The translations under genes and the position numbers were made by a program. The notes under the pieces are model-generated. The model was given only the letters and a program-made list of their open reading frames with translations. It searched no databases and was not told the origin of the DNA. 64,000 nucleotides of DNA from Ascaphus truei (Eukaryota > Chordata > Amphibia > Anura > Ascaphidae): NCBI GenBank assembly GCA_036426205.1, contig CM071587.1:3790958-3854957 (forward strand). Direction: 5' to 3'. How positions within the stretch are numbered: the first letter of the stretch is position 1; each line of letters starts with the position of its first letter. Positions 42,880 through 55,114 of the stretch are shown one piece after another.

Positions 42880-43050
42880 ATGCATATATATATATATATG
42901 ACATTATTTATATACTGTAGCACCACCAGGGTATATAGCAGCTTCACAATACACGTGACATAATATTATGAACGCAGAATGGGAATAAGCGCTTCGGACA
43001 TAAAATCAGGAAAAGCAGTCCCTGCCCGCAGAGAGCTTACAATCATGCCA
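42880..43050. repeat. Dispersed repeat (TTTATATACTG ... GAGAGCTTACAATC)
   Basis: The closest relatives in the window are 10950-11145 and 62285-62356. It begins beside a short (TA)n run and ends GCAGAGAGCTTACAATCAT. Confidence 0.55.
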
Positions 43051-43315
43051 TGGTCATTTTGCGTCTACAGAATAAGGATTATTGCTCTCTGTGGGCACAA
43101 TTTCTTGCATCTCGGGAACAGTGGGGAACACAGATAGTCTCAGAGGAACTCCCCACTTCAGATAATTAAAAAAATTAAATAGTAAAAATATGCTTTGTTT
43201 CGACTACTTAATTATGTCTATTTTATATTATTACTCGAAAGAAAACATCAGATTTGCGGCTCAACTCTGTGCCTTGGGATTACCCACCGGCCCACTTCAT
43301 AACACTCGTTAAAAC

Positions 43316-43410
43316 TCTTAACGAGTCCTCCTGAGATCAAACCAGAGCGCAGTCGTGCTTCCTTCCGAAATGCGTTCATTCCAGCGTGGGTCTTCCCCCC
43401 TGTTAGCTAC
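43316..43410 (-). CDS. ATP9A: ATP9A exon (VANRGE...[10 protein letters not shown]), frameshifted
   Basis: Read across frames the exon gives [20 protein letters not shown] and ISG-D-SL, matching the ATP9 segment [30 protein letters not shown]. Starting after CCCGGAG gives phase 0. The donor at the left (GTTTTA) is poor and may be corrupted. Ends are therefore approximate. At 95 nt it is about five longer than expected. Confidence 0.8.
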
Positions 43411-44176
43411 CTCCGGGAACGAGAAGTATATGATTATGGTGTATATCATCTGGTGAAGAGAGCGGGAGACAATGGATAGCGTGTATACGTAACCCTTTTC
43501 CCCAAACCTACGTATAAACGTAGCTCGAAAAGTCCTGATCCTTTCACCGCTGTTTTCAGCAGCGTGGCATAACACATTCCACGGTACTCTTCCCTGTGCG
43601 AGGCGGGTATACTATGTGTGTCATCCTCCTTTGTTTTGCAAGAATGTGGCCTGAATGCATTGGATGAGAAAATGTGTCTTGAGAACAAAAGAGCCTCATG
43701 GTGTCTCCGTGTATAGAGATTGATGAACAGTTATCACACGAGTGGCGGGAGCCAGGTGACCAATTGGGAATTTATCTAGTCGTGATAAGAAAGCCACGGG
43801 CTGTCAAAGTTTTGCAAAGCGGATAAACGGCCATCACATCTCAACGCCTTCACGTCGCTATTCTCATATAAATAAATTGCAAAATATCTAAAAAACAATT
43901 ATAATCAATTGTAAAACCACTTTAAATGCGCGCGTAAATACGATAGGTATTGGACCTGTTATTATAGATTCCAGAGAGGGAGCTCTGAGCTGACAACGAC
44001 GGCGAGTGTTACAGAGAGGGGGAGCAGCTCGGCGCCCCAAAGAAGTCACGGTGAATTCCGGAACTCGAAGGAGTTGTCCTTCACCGCGACTCAAAATGAG
44101 GATCCATTGGTGGAGGTAGGGACCAAAGATATAAAAAGCCTATATGTCCTCCAGGGAAACCCCAGGTAGATACTAA

Positions 44177-44278
44177 CAGGTAGCGAAGAAAGATGAATGG
44201 CCTGATTTTGGTCACAGATGTGGTTATTTGCCGGAATGTAGCGGTTTCCCAGCTTGGTCTCTCAGTTCACATCCAGAC
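44177..44278 (-). CDS. ATP9A: ATP9A exon (WMLTGDK segment of the P domain), frameshifted
   Basis: A good acceptor (TTTTTTCAG) leads into VWM and then a damaged TGDK region, KLxETAT, and NNHICDQNQAIHLF. The human counterpart is [33 protein letters not shown]. TGDK is a conserved P-domain motif of P-type ATPases; here the bases for it are scrambled by small indels. The stretch NHICDQNQAIHLF is noticeably more diverged than any other exon. The donor near 44176 (GTTAGT) is approximate. Confidence 0.75.
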
Positions 44279-44594
44279 CTGAAAAAATAAATACTTCCAT
44301 AATACTGCGATGACCTCATGAAGAGAGAAATGTTTGTTTGTTTGTACATGCTATAATATATATATTTCCCCGACTTCTGTTAAAATATTTATATTTCTAA
44401 TGCCTTCTCCACATCAGGTGTCAGAGTTATGTGATAAAGAGCTCTGTATGTGTATTTTCGAATGTTTAGGTTAATAAATCCGAAGAAACAATGAGAAACT
44501 CGGGTTTGCAAAAGAAAATGGAAGGTCAAATAATGATTCATAATGACCAGTGATACATATCATGGAGGCCCCTGTGGATATATGTACTTGAGAC

Positions 44595-44769
44595 CTTCAT
44601 TCCGGCATTCCTTAATGCTCCAGGGTGGGTCGAATCAGCAGCCAGATTTGGTCTTCACTCCTGTCAGACACAGTAGTTTTCCATCTCCATTTTCCACGGC
44701 TCTCAATCCGACGGTTGCAGTTTGAAGTACACGGTCGTGAACGCGAGCTTTGCCCGGGACGGATCGTGC
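44595..44769 (-). CDS. ATP9A: ATP9A exon (N/P domain junction), frameshifted
   Basis: Acceptor GCGCCCACAG. Pieces read AR, AKL, VHDR, ATV, IES, EMEME, LLCLTGV, RPTLE and LRNAGMK, in the order of the human segment ARYVQAKLSV ... TLRNAGIK. The exon is 175 nt against 171 expected, with at least five small indels. The donor used (GTCTCA after AAG) is non-ideal and may itself be affected. Confidence 0.85.
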
Positions 44770-44825
44770 CTGTGGGCGCCCAACACACGAGTAGAACTCC
44801 GCCCCCAAAATGGGACGGTGGTCAG

Positions 44826-45005
44826 GAGCGCCAACTCCAGTCCTCAAGGGTCATCCAAGAGGCCACGTCCCTTTCAGGATAATCCTCCTGTTTACGCACG
44901 ACATTGCAGTAATGGCTGAGCCACCTCGTGGAGACCCAGGGATATCCTTTATACAACCTGACCTGTTGGTGGCCTGCAAGGACTGGAGTTTAGCACTTCG
45001 GAGCT
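44826..45005. mobile_element. Foldback hAT-like MITE, degraded
   Basis: GCCAACTCCAGTCCTCAAGG on the left and ACCTGACCTGTTGGTGGCC on the right are clear; the inner arms are riddled with indels. It overlaps no exon. Confidence 0.65.
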
Positions 45006-45746
45006 CTGACGATGACTCGACTTGTATCGGTGACTATCATTCAATTCTTAACAATGCTTCCTACTGTCTTCCGAGAAAACGCGTTGGCAGCTTCTCTCAT
45101 ATCATAACAACTCTGTAACGGAGTGAACCTTAATATGCACAGGACGTGGAAAAGCTCATTTGACCTTATGTTCAGATAGTGGGTCGTGGGAGTGGCCATC
45201 GATGCTTACAGTATGCGGGTTGACAATAGTGGTAGGTGTACGGCGAGAGGTAATGCCAAAACATGATGTTCATCAGTGATTCCGAATGACGTAACTATGA
45301 CTGTATTCACTCTTCCACATGCAGATATTATTGTGTACTTTTATTTATAATAAAGCTCATTGCAATTTATTGTTACGTCCGTTATGTTTTTGTACGAGGG
45401 TACATAAATAAAATAAACGGGAAAGGGAAGCGAACTGTTCTCCACGTCTAGACAGGTCTGTACCCTGTCTTCCCCATTGGTCGCTTTCTCAAAACAAGTG
45501 TTCCACTGTAGCGAGGGATTCTGGGTATGACATCGTCAAACTGAGCACTCACCGTAACTTGTTAGCCAATCAAACAATACACCCTGAAGCCGCTCCAATA
45601 GCCGCTATCAAACAACACAAATTTTGGATTAGGCCTTCAAATAAGCCCTTCGGTAAGGGGGTGGTAGTAGAATATTTTTTTTGGGGGAATTCCTGAAACT
45701 GCAACAGCTCTCTACAAAAGCAATCCAGAAGAAGAAAGACATCGTC

Positions 45747-45823
45747 CTCAAATCTTGATACTGTCCTGTCAAAGATCTTCGTGCAACCAGCACCCTCAAA
45801 CGCTTCTCTGGCCATATTCCCGC
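45747..45823 (-). CDS. ATP9A: ATP9A exon (GNMARE segment), frameshifted
   Basis: Acceptor TGTATTACAG, two bases completing Cys, then GNMARE, a one-base insertion, RVLVARRSLTGQYQD, a one-base deletion, and E. The family motif is CGNMAREGLRVLVVAKKSL...QYQDFE. The donor reads G-ACG after GAG and needs one T to be GTACG, so it too looks damaged. Two codons fewer than human. Confidence 0.82.
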
Positions 45824-47329
45824 CTGTAATACAGAAAGTATTCACTGTTTTACAAGAACGTCCTGTCACACAAATAGGTTAATAAAGAGTGTAACTTCTA
45901 CAGAGAAGAAAAGAAAAAGAAAGAGTTCCAAATCTCAACCATATACGAAATACACAGGTTAAGGCTTTAAAATCAGTGCCTGTATCAAACTAATATCAGT
46001 CGCAATGGTATCACGAAATATATTTCAAAGAATATATATCTTAAAGCGCAGGACCAAGTCAATATCCTACGTGTGTGTGTTGCTTTCCATTTTAAATAAG
46101 AATACAAGAGTGTTGAATATGAAAGCAAATAAATACGTCTTGTACTCTCCGTCTTTTCTTTTTTTCATTTTTTTTAAACAACTCTGATGCATTTTAATGT
46201 ATATAATTGTAACCCGCATTTTTTTGTTCACAAACTCAACCATTTACCAAGTCACACCATCCCCTTTCATCTTCGACACCAGGTTCTGGCAGAACTTTGC
46301 AAATCTTTGGTCCTCTTATGCTGCACTGACAGCATTAGCGAACCCCGAGCGCACTCTTGCCCGCCGATCAATCACAGGGTAACAGATTGATCGGCCAACT
46401 TGGGCTATTAACTTATCAATGTGTTGGATTGTATTAATGCCACATATTAAACAGGGGGGGGGGGGTGGAAAATAGAGATATATACAAGGTATATATAACC
46501 TTAAATATATATATACTGTTATTCTCTACTGTATATACTATCAAAAAATTTAATAACTGCCTATAATGTTCAGGCTTGGACAGCTGCCTTTAAAAATGCT
46601 TCAGTTCATTAGGTGTAACTTTTTCATTTGGATAAAACCAATTGTATTATAGAGATTTATGAGACAAGAGTTTTCTCTGTTCCGGAAGGACGAAAGGTAG
46701 AACTCACGAAAGCTCTAGCTTGCTTATAATTTAATGCCCCAAATTGTTAGTCAAATCTAAAAACAGGACCTACACCTGCTACGATTAGTCCTCCTTTCCT
46801 TGCACTGTCGCGATGGAACTAACGCGGCTATTTCGACTCCATTCCAAGCTCATATGAAACATCCCAATAACCGAAATCCTTGGCTGTGGAATGGAATGTC
46901 CAGAGCTTCAAAGAATACAAAACAATGAGAAACATGGTGAAAGGGAAGTGGCCCTGACCAACGAGAAATCAAGCGAGGAGGCACCCCGCATAAGAAAGGA
47001 ATGGGCCTTAAAACGCGAAGAGGAGTCCACGTAACAAAACTAGGTGTAATCGCTGCTTAACTCATGAAAAGGAATCCAGTGACCCTGTGTCCCTCTACTC
47101 ACGGAGAAGTGCATCAACCAGGCTAGGGACAGGGCCCGCCAAGGCGCGTAAGCAAGGTAATGCACCCCGCCCTTAGTGGTGACAGGTCCCCGGGGGGCGG
47201 GGGGTCGGGGGGGGGGGGGGGGTGAGGGGAGCGGCAGAGGAAAAGGAACTTGGAAAATCGCTGCTGACTTCCCGTTTTATTATTATTTGAAGTGCATGTA
47301 GGAGATCTCCGTAGCCGCGACGACGCATT

Positions 47330-47600
47330 GGTTTCAGATCTGTGGAAACCCCGCTTCCTGAACAACTACCTCCTTAGTTGGGGCCGGCGGGTCTCGCTCA
47401 GGTTTTAAAGAGACATCGTACACTGGGCCCACGGAAGCCGCCTATATGTACAGCTTCCTATGGCACCACGGATGTGGGACATCTAAACCTGAGCAGGAGA
47501 TACCGGTGACCCCTAAGGAGGTTCTCAGGAATCAGAGGGCCCCCGGAACTGAAATTAACGGGGTTCAGCTCTGGCAGTCCCCCTGCTTCGTAGCTGGGGG
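47330..47600. mobile_element. Three-hairpin CCAAT element, degraded
   Basis: GGAAACCCCGCTTCCTGAAC on the left, CAGCTTCCTATGGCACC in the centre and GGGCCCCCGGAACTGAAAT on the right follow the plan of 28970-29292 with many changes. A G-run lies just left at about 47205-47222. Confidence 0.55.
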
Positions 47601-47855
47601 GGAATTTTGGCGGGGCTAGATTTTTAGTTTTTTGGGGGGCGGTGGGGGGGGGGAGGGGGGCAGTTGTTAATAGTGCTTGCCTAAGGGCGGCACATAAACC
47701 TAGAGACGTGGCACCTGCTCAGCCCTAATATATAATTATACAGTGTATGTGTAGGTACTCCATGATGCTAATCGTAGGGGTAAGGGGTATGTTTAGCGCT
47801 GGAAACGCGTCACTTTTATTTCCAGTGTAACCTGTTCCGTCACGCGGTTACTTAC

Positions 47856-47964
47856 CCTCCCCTCCTCGGAGCCAGGTCGTTTGTTAACTGACATCAATTC
47901 CAGCCGATTCCACACGTTCCGCCCCTTTACATGTTAGACGTTGGTTTCTCCCGTGGAATCGTTC
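47856..47964 (-). CDS. ATP9A: ATP9A exon (STGE..YMKGA..V segment), heavily frameshifted
   Basis: Acceptor GTCATCGTAG and donor GTAAGT are both good. Between them the order E, STGE, T, VY, M, KG, V, AG, ND, L, EE can be followed across frames, matching [21 protein letters not shown] ... YNDWLEEE of ATP9A. KGA is the conserved nucleotide-binding motif of P-type ATPases. At 109 nt it is about 15 longer than expected, so it is the noisiest exon in the window. Confidence 0.7.
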
Positions 47965-49719
47965 CTACGATGACAAAGACACGGTCCCTTAAAGCTGCAA
48001 AGGCCGAGCGCTGGTCGCCAATTGCAGGATCCTCTACCGGGCCCTTTCAACGTTGTTTTTTAACTTTGAAAAACAATGGCTGCTCCCTTCAGGAGATAAA
48101 AGCGTTTGAAATATTGAGGGCCGGAGCGTTAAAATGGACTCTCTCCTGGAGCCCGCAGTGATGACAAAAGGATTACCACGGTCAATCGGCTGTTTATTTT
48201 CTGAACCTTTTACATTGTAAAGCCAAATCTAGTACACATTGACACTGGCAACCCAGCAATGTGGTATTGTGTAAGTACTTTCCTAACCAAATAATAAATA
48301 AATATATACAAAATATATATATATACAGTATCATTTATCTCCTGCTAGCCTTAACCCTCCTTTTTGCTCGACGAGGTCCTGCGTGCTGGCCCCTATGGCA
48401 TGAAAGTGGTTAAGTTTTCTGTGTACAAAAAGAAACTGATCCGCAGTCTCTTGGCCTCTGGCCTGGTTCCCAAGATATTTGCGAGAATCTTTTGCGTTGC
48501 AGACAAAATGGCCCCCAGAACCCACTAGGAGAGAGCGATCTCCGGGGACAGTGGGTCCACAGACTGAAAGAATGTGGTATACGCTCCCGGGAGACCCCTA
48601 TTCCACCTACTAAAAATAGACACGTTCTGCGTGCTTTAAACCTAATAACGACCGTAGAGCAGAGTAGATACTGCCTGCCATATCGGTCCAATAATGACCC
48701 TACATACGTGAAAAAGCACTTGACCACGACTTAATCCCGGTCGTCCCATTTAGCTGTTATAGCTACACTACGTCTTCCCGTTGGTAACACTGGCACAAGT
48801 TATTGTCGGTGGAATCAGCAATTAAATGTTGTTCTTATTTTTTTTTTTAAAAAAGGTGTTTTAGCCACACTCTGCTCAGGATACGCTGCAGCCCCCGAGC
48901 TTCCTGTGCACAAATACTGGGCCTCGAAAAACTTTCACATTTTTGTCCACATAAAACAGTGTCATGTCCCTCCTTGTATTACTCACTTCCTCGCAAAGGG
49001 TTCAGGGGGAGGTTAGAACTTTCTCATATACGGGGGGACGATTGCGTGTCATCAATCTGCAGAAAGTGGTTTTACCAACTGTATTGTTTTCCAGCGCCAT
49101 ACTCCAGCTAGCGACTGTGCCTCCCAATTCAAAGGGTTTGTTTTGGCAATGCCAAAAAATGAGATAATGGTTCGCTCTCTGCTGGCCAATTGTGGGGCTT
49201 GGCTCGGCAGCGGCGTGGGGATATATTGTGTAGGATTTTCATGCACAAAGTCGCTCGGCGCTGCAAACTTACACTAATGGTAGGGTGCCTGAAGCACCAG
49301 GGGGATACACGGAGTTCTCCCAAGTCACAGGAGCCGACACCGGGAATCGAACAGGCTCCCCTGCTTTAGGTCAGTGTCAAGTTATCAGAGTCGGGTTGTT
49401 TTAACTCATAATATAAAAGGTAATTATTCCCACGCTTGTGAAACCGTTTTCCCTGCCACTGGCATCAAGCTTTTAAATGCCAAAGTACGGGGATGTTAGA
49501 TGGAGAATCAGGACTACATCTAGAAATGAAGAAATTCTCTCCAAACATTCCTGGATTGGTGGGAGTGGGGGGGGGGAGGGAAGGAATGGGCATTCGTGGC
49601 TCATAGAAAAATTGCAACAACAAAAAAAAAATGGGGATCTAAATTGTCATTTTCTACCTAAATTCACCTGTAAATTCTTGCATGTTGCGAAAGACAGGCG
49701 ATGGACCGCATAGACTTAC

Positions 49720-49880
49720 TCTGACGTGCCGCCCATCCCGTCTGCTTTCGTAGGTGAATGGAAGATCTGCAGGATGGTGAAGTTTAGGATTTGCCCACTG
49801 GGTGTCCTCAGCAGACATGGAGGATTGATCCCTGCCAACCAAGGTCAGTCCCACGCTCTCTGTCACTCGACCAGGGCCAC
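49720..49880 (-). CDS. ATP9A: ATP9A exon ([14 protein letters not shown], nucleotide-binding domain), frameshifted
   Basis: Acceptor TTTACCTAG, then VALVE, a W codon missing one G, then [16 protein letters not shown] in a single open run. Further indels follow, then [10 protein letters not shown] and FTYESRR in other frames, then the donor GTAAGT. The human segment is [22 protein letters not shown] ... [31 protein letters not shown] is part of the ATP-binding N domain. This is the most upstream ATP9A exon I could identify. 161 nt against 162 expected. Confidence 0.92.
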
Positions 49881-50609
49881 CTAGGTAAACAAAAAGGTGA
49901 AAGGTCAGGTTTAGATTGGGCGTTTCAGAGGCTGGAGAGAAAGTTTGTTCACGGGGAAGAAATATTATGGTTGGGAACACTGCAAATCATCGTACTCCTT
50001 TTCTGCAGACTGTAGCAGCTTCGTTGGGGACATGTGGTGGGTCTGTTCTGACCGGGTGGGGACTGTCGTCCCATGAGTCCAGGCTACCGGGATGTTTCAT
50101 GTAAGAGGCGCGTTTAAGGTTTGTCTTAAGGTGGGAGGTGGGTGCTTGGCGTATACTGAGTGTGAGGGAGCCCACAGGTAAGGGGGAAGTGAGGGGAAAA
50201 GGTTAAGGTGAGAGAGGCTGTAGAGGGAAAGGGGTGGAGAGGAGAAAATTATGGTTAGAACGAGGAGAGAAGACGGGGGCGATAGTTTGTTATGGCATAG
50301 AGATGGAGGCAACAAGACAGACTGTAGTGTCCATGTGGAAACGGACAAGACAATTTAAAAAAAACTTTAAATACAATAGACTCTGGGTGTGATTTCTTTT
50401 AAAGGTGTCAGTTGAATTTAACCATACTTCAATTGGTACTACATAGAAAATTGTGCTGTAGTTGAACGGAGTCGTAAGTGTGTGTTGAACATATAATCGT
50501 TTATTTTTATTTAATTCAGATTTCCTCACACACAGTAGAAAAGAAAAAGATGGATTGGGACATGAATGAACTCGCTCAACCCCATATGTTGAAGTAAAAT
50601 ATAGAGCAG

Positions 50610-51118
50610 GACAGCCAGGGAGAGCAGGACGTACAGGGAGGAGCAGGACAGCCAGGGAGGAGCAGGACAGCCAGGGAGGAGCAGGACCGCCAGGGAGGAG
50701 CAGGACAGCCAGGGAGGAGCAGGACAGCCAGGGAGGAGCAGGACAGCCAGGGAGGAGCAGGACAAGCAGGGACGACTCAGGGAGGAGCAGGACGTACAGG
50801 GAGGAGCAGGACAGCCAGGGAGGAGCAGGACAGCCAGGGAGGAGCAGGACAGCCAGGGAGGAGCAGGACAGCCAGGAGGAGAGGAAGCCAGGCGCAAAGA
50901 GGCAGGACAGCGGGGAGGAGTCAGGACCAGTACAGGAGGAGCAGGACAGCCAGGGAGGAAGCAGGACAGCCAGGCGAGGAGTAGGACAGCCAGGGGGAAG
51001 CAGGACAAGCCAGGGGAGCAGGCACAGCCAGGGAAGAGCAGGGACAGCCGGGAGGAGCACGACGACGGGAGGAGAGGCAGCCAGGAGGAGCGGACAGCCA
51101 GGGAGGAGCACTCAGACG
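50610..51118. repeat. 19-bp minisatellite (GAGCAGGACAGCCAGGGAG)
   Basis: About 26 units. The left two thirds are regular; the right third is broken by indels. Because 19 is not divisible by three, each frame yields a 19-residue peptide period (Leu/Pro/Cys-rich on the minus strand), which explains the long ORFs of 273 and 160 codons. The array is followed by a CT-rich stretch to about 51330. Confidence 0.95.
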
Positions 51119-51929
51119 GGCTAACCGGAAGTCTTCACTGACTTCCGGTGACTGCCGCTGCTACACTCGCGCACCTCCCGCTGTCCTGCCTGCCGCCGTG
51201 CTCTGCTCAGCAATCCTCTGTCCTCCTCTCCCGCCGATGCTGACCCATCCTCCTCCTCATCCCTCCACCGAGCCGGCTGCCGTCCTCCTCTCTGCTCCTG
51301 CCGTTCTCCATCCTCTTCTCCCACCGCCCCGAAGCAAGGGGGTATTCAGGAGGACCACAGAGGAAGGACGAGCAAGCGGAAGGACGGAAAGTACCAAGAC
51401 CCGGAACCCTTGAAATCCTGGTAATTTCGGGTACTAAAAATATGGCCAATATGCCGGATACCGGATCATTTGCTCCGTACCCCTGTAAATCACTAGTATT
51501 TATGTATATCTTATTTATATAGTGCAGACAGTGTACTCATGCTTTACAGAAAACACAGTACAAGGAATTATAATAATATCAGTAATGCAGCAAAGTCCGG
51601 CACATAGGAAAGGAAATCCTGCCCGAAATGCAAAGTTACAGTCTTGTCTTTTCACCTCCAATTTGAAACTCCACAGACACTCCTTATGTTACACAGCCAT
51701 GTGCAGTTGTCATTACACAGGAGTGCTGTCACTTTTGGCTGTCCCTTTGGTAGTGACAGGCCATTCAGCCTATCACAGAGGGATGTGTAAACCATCCTTA
51801 GAGAAATTATATATTTAAAAAAGCATTCCCATTTATCAAATTACTCACCTAATGCGCTTCCTTTCCTGACTCGCATACTAGAAGAGTGCTCCATGAAGCA
51901 TTGGCTTAATTCAGATGATTTTCAAAAAA

Positions 51930-52500
51930 ATTTGCTTAATGAACCCTAGATTATATTGTGAAATTCTCGCAGAACCCCAACCCTCTCTAATCGCATCAGG
52001 AGCCGACGCAATGTAGGATCCCAAACCCTCTCTAATAGCGCCGCTGAGATCAGATCCATTGTAAGAACCCCCCAACCTCTCTAATCGCAACTGAGAGTCG
52101 ACGGAATGTAAGGATCCCCAAACCTCTCTAATAGCGCGACTGAGATCAGATGCATTGTAGGAACCCCAACCACTCTCATTAGCGCGTCTGAGATCAGATG
52201 CATTGTAAGGAACCCCAACCCTCTCTAATAGCGCGTCGTGAGATCAGATGCATTGTAGGAACCCCGACCCTCTCTAATAGCGCGTCTGAGATAGAATGCA
52301 TTGTAAGGAGCCCAACCCTCTCTCAATAGCGTGTCTGAGATCAGATGCATTGTAAGGAACCCAACCCTCTCTAATAGCGCGTCTGAGATCTGATGCATTG
52401 TAAATTCTTCGTATTTGGAACAATTTTTCAAATGCCCATGAAATTGTATAGAACCCTTTAGAGATGCCCGGGAACACAAGCGCTAGTAGGAACCTCTGTT
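51930..52500 (-). mobile_element. 49-bp-unit repeat element (copy 5)
   Basis: About nine units (GGAACCCCAACCCTCTCTAA) between ATTATATTGTGAAATTC on the left and TTTAGAGATGCCCGGGAACA on the right, so both flanks of the element are present. Units differ largely by indels. Confidence 0.8.
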
Positions 52501-53159
52501 GAAAACCCCTCGCTTAATCCGTGCATGTTTTTCTAAGACGGAAGAAGATTACAACCAGATCTTTTTAGATCTCTGGTGCGGGTTAAATAAATCAATTTTT
52601 CTTTTACCATTAGAGTAATCACTAGTATTACTTGAATTATTCCTGACAGTCAACCTTTCAGGAGAATCGAAATACCGTTATATTACACATATTTCTACTC
52701 AATAACATTCTATGCCCCAGAGGTCACTCTCCCATGTCAGCAATGAGACCAAAATACACTATCCCCAATGTGAAATGTTTTCAACACCCATAATTAGTAA
52801 CACTTCAGTGAAATGTCGCCGGACAGTAAGTGTAGCATGGCGTGTGTCCTATTTATAATCTCAGCATTAAGAGAATCTAGCGATCTTAGGAAATTGAGCT
52901 AATTAGCGTAATAAACTAAATTTCCAGGCGCATACAACGTAACCTTTCCAGGGTCAGGGCACTTGACACGATCATATCCCGACACAGGTTACAGAGTGGA
53001 GGGAGGCATCACTAACAAAGCCTTGAGACATGTTCTGCTGTCATATTCTCTTTCGGACCAAACACAGCACCCGGAAGTTTTTAATTATTCAATGGGTTAC
53101 AGTACTGATCGACAGACGTAGACTGACACGAATCTTATTACAGTATAATAAAGGATACA

Positions 53160-54060
53160 CCGTGTGGTTTTTTACACCTTTTTCCGTTGAACGAGCCATA
53201 TAATTATATTGTGAAAAATGCGGAGACCCAACCCTCTCTAATAGAGCATCTGGGATGAGATGCTTGCAAGGACCACCCCAACCCTCTCTACTAAGGTGAG
53301 CATCAGATTGCATTATATGAACCCCAACCCCTCTTAATAGCGCATCTGAGATCAGATGGCATGTAAGGAACCCAAACCCCCCCCTCTCTAATAGCGCTAT
53401 CCGAGATCAGATTCATGTAAGGAACCCCAACCCTCTCTAATAGCGCGTCTTGGGATCAGATGCATTGTAAGGAACCCCAACCCTCTCTAATAGCGCGTCT
53501 CGAGAACAGATGACATTGTAAGGAACCCACCCTCTCTAATAGCGCGTCTGAGATCAGATGCATTGTAAGGAACCCCAACCCTCTCTACTACGCGTCGCTG
53601 AGATCAATGCATTGTTATGGAACCCCAACCCTCTCTAATAGCGCTATGAGAATCAGATCAGATGCATTGTAAGGAACCCCCAACCCTCTCTAATAGCGCT
53701 ACAGATCAGAGCATTGTAAGGAACCCCATCCTCCTATAGCGAGTCTGGATCAGATGATTGTAAGGAACCCCAACCCTCTCTAATACGCGCGTCATGAGAA
53801 CAGATGCATTGTAGGACCCCAACCCCTCTCTAATAGCACATCGGGATCAGATGCATGTAAGAAACCCCAACCCTCTCTATAGCGTCTGAGAACAGATGCA
53901 TTGTAAGGAACCCCAACCCCTCTCTAATAGATCACATCGGAGATCAATGCAATGTACATCTTCTGATTGGTACAATTTTCAGATTACCTAATAGATTGCA
54001 GGCTGATAAGAGGACGCCTGGGGAACCCAAAGTTCATAGAACCCTGGTGGAAAATCACTG
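53160..54060 (-). mobile_element. 49-bp-unit repeat element, about 15 units (copy 6)
   Basis: Left flank TATAATTATATTGTGAAAAA, about fifteen units, then GTACAATTTTCAGATTACCT and a right end with GAACCCTGGTGGAAAATCAC. This is the longest copy in the window and the most indel-rich. Confidence 0.8.
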
Positions 54061-54169
54061 GGATACACCACGAACTGTAAAACAGCGAACATTTACTTGT
54101 GTTTCCAAAATTCGTCTTAACTATTAGGCTGCCCGGCAAATGGTGACCATGCGGTAAGTCACAACGTCC

Positions 54170-55110
54170 CCGTTTTTAGAGGCCCGGGTTTCATGCCAGG
54201 GTAGACGCGATGGTGCGTGGACCTGGGCTCTTGCCTGCTCTCTGGAGGGGCTTGGGCGAACCATTCCCGTGACTTGGCCGTCGCTCCAAGAATCAAATGT
54301 AACCGGTTCCTCGCTTACCGCGCCGACACCCTCGCATGTCCGAACGTGCGGTCTATGGCTGCAACCCTCGTCTTTTAAAAAACATTGGGAATCGCTCCAC
54401 GCACGCCATCCGCGCCGCTCCTCCCGACCATGTGCCAGCCTTAGACTGTAAGCTCTTCAGATTCAAACAGCCATGCAGACACACTATGGCATAGCACTGC
54501 TTAGTAGATGGGCCCCTAACACACCTTCTGGGCCATGGATGAGCCCTTCCGAACCATTCACGCGGACTGTTCTCCAGCACTGCTACACAGGCTTTATGTA
54601 GCATGTGACTAGTTCCCTCCGAACACAACATATCACAAGAGATGTCAATAGCACGTTGTGTCATATATCCCAACAATACACCTCCCGAGGAGCGCAGGGA
54701 AGCAAACTACACTCATGCAGTTTACAACTGTCCATCAGCATTAGAGAAATACCAACAGCCCACCATCGGTGCTGTCAAACCACTGACTCTTTGTATAACT
54801 TAAGCAATCGCAACCCTTGATACACCACGGATGAAATAAACACACCATCAATTTTGCCGTCACTTCACTTTGTACGATAATGGTTGTATTCCCGTCGCCG
54901 GCTGTTACATCTCTTGTACACTGCGGTGTATCGGCGTTTCAATTGTTGAAACGCTCACAGGCTAAGAGCAGTGAAGCAGGTACTGGCACGGCCGGAGAGA
55001 GGGGTGTTGGACGATGGATGATGTTTTTCACATTGGCTTTGGGAAATGGTTCTCGTTTGCACTAATTTCGATAATATTTTTGAGAAAGTTTCAAATGCAA
55101 TATTTACTTT
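54170..55110. other. Intronic stretch without recognised feature
   Basis: 54170-54440 is CpG-rich with GGCCCGGG/GCC...TTAGACTG ends and may be another Harbinger-like MITE. From 54440 to 55110 I recognise nothing; I looked specifically for the upstream ATP9A exon ending SSPDE and did not find it. Confidence 0.35.
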
Positions 55111-55114
55111 TACC

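Larger units (their letters stand above)
23674..49880 (-). other. ATP9A: ATP9A gene, C-terminal half (14 exons)
   Basis: ATP9A is a P4-ATPase of the endosome/trans-Golgi that flips aminophospholipids and supports endocytic recycling; ATP9 proteins do not require a CDC50 partner as other P4-ATPases do. The 14 exons, from 49.9 to 23.7 kb, run in order with compatible phases from the N domain through TGDK, GDGGND and TM5-TM10 to the stop, giving about 540 residues. The actuator domain, TM1-TM4 and the DKTGT phosphorylation site are upstream and were not found, so they probably lie beyond the window. Seven of the eight exons below 43 kb were read with confident ends; those above 42 kb carry indels. 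Confidence 0.95.

Noticed and set aside
50290..51111. 273-codon minus-strand ORF rich in Leu, Pro, Cys
   Set aside because: It reads through the 19-bp minisatellite with a 19-residue period in every frame; no domain, no start context, and the non-repeat tail is unrelated.
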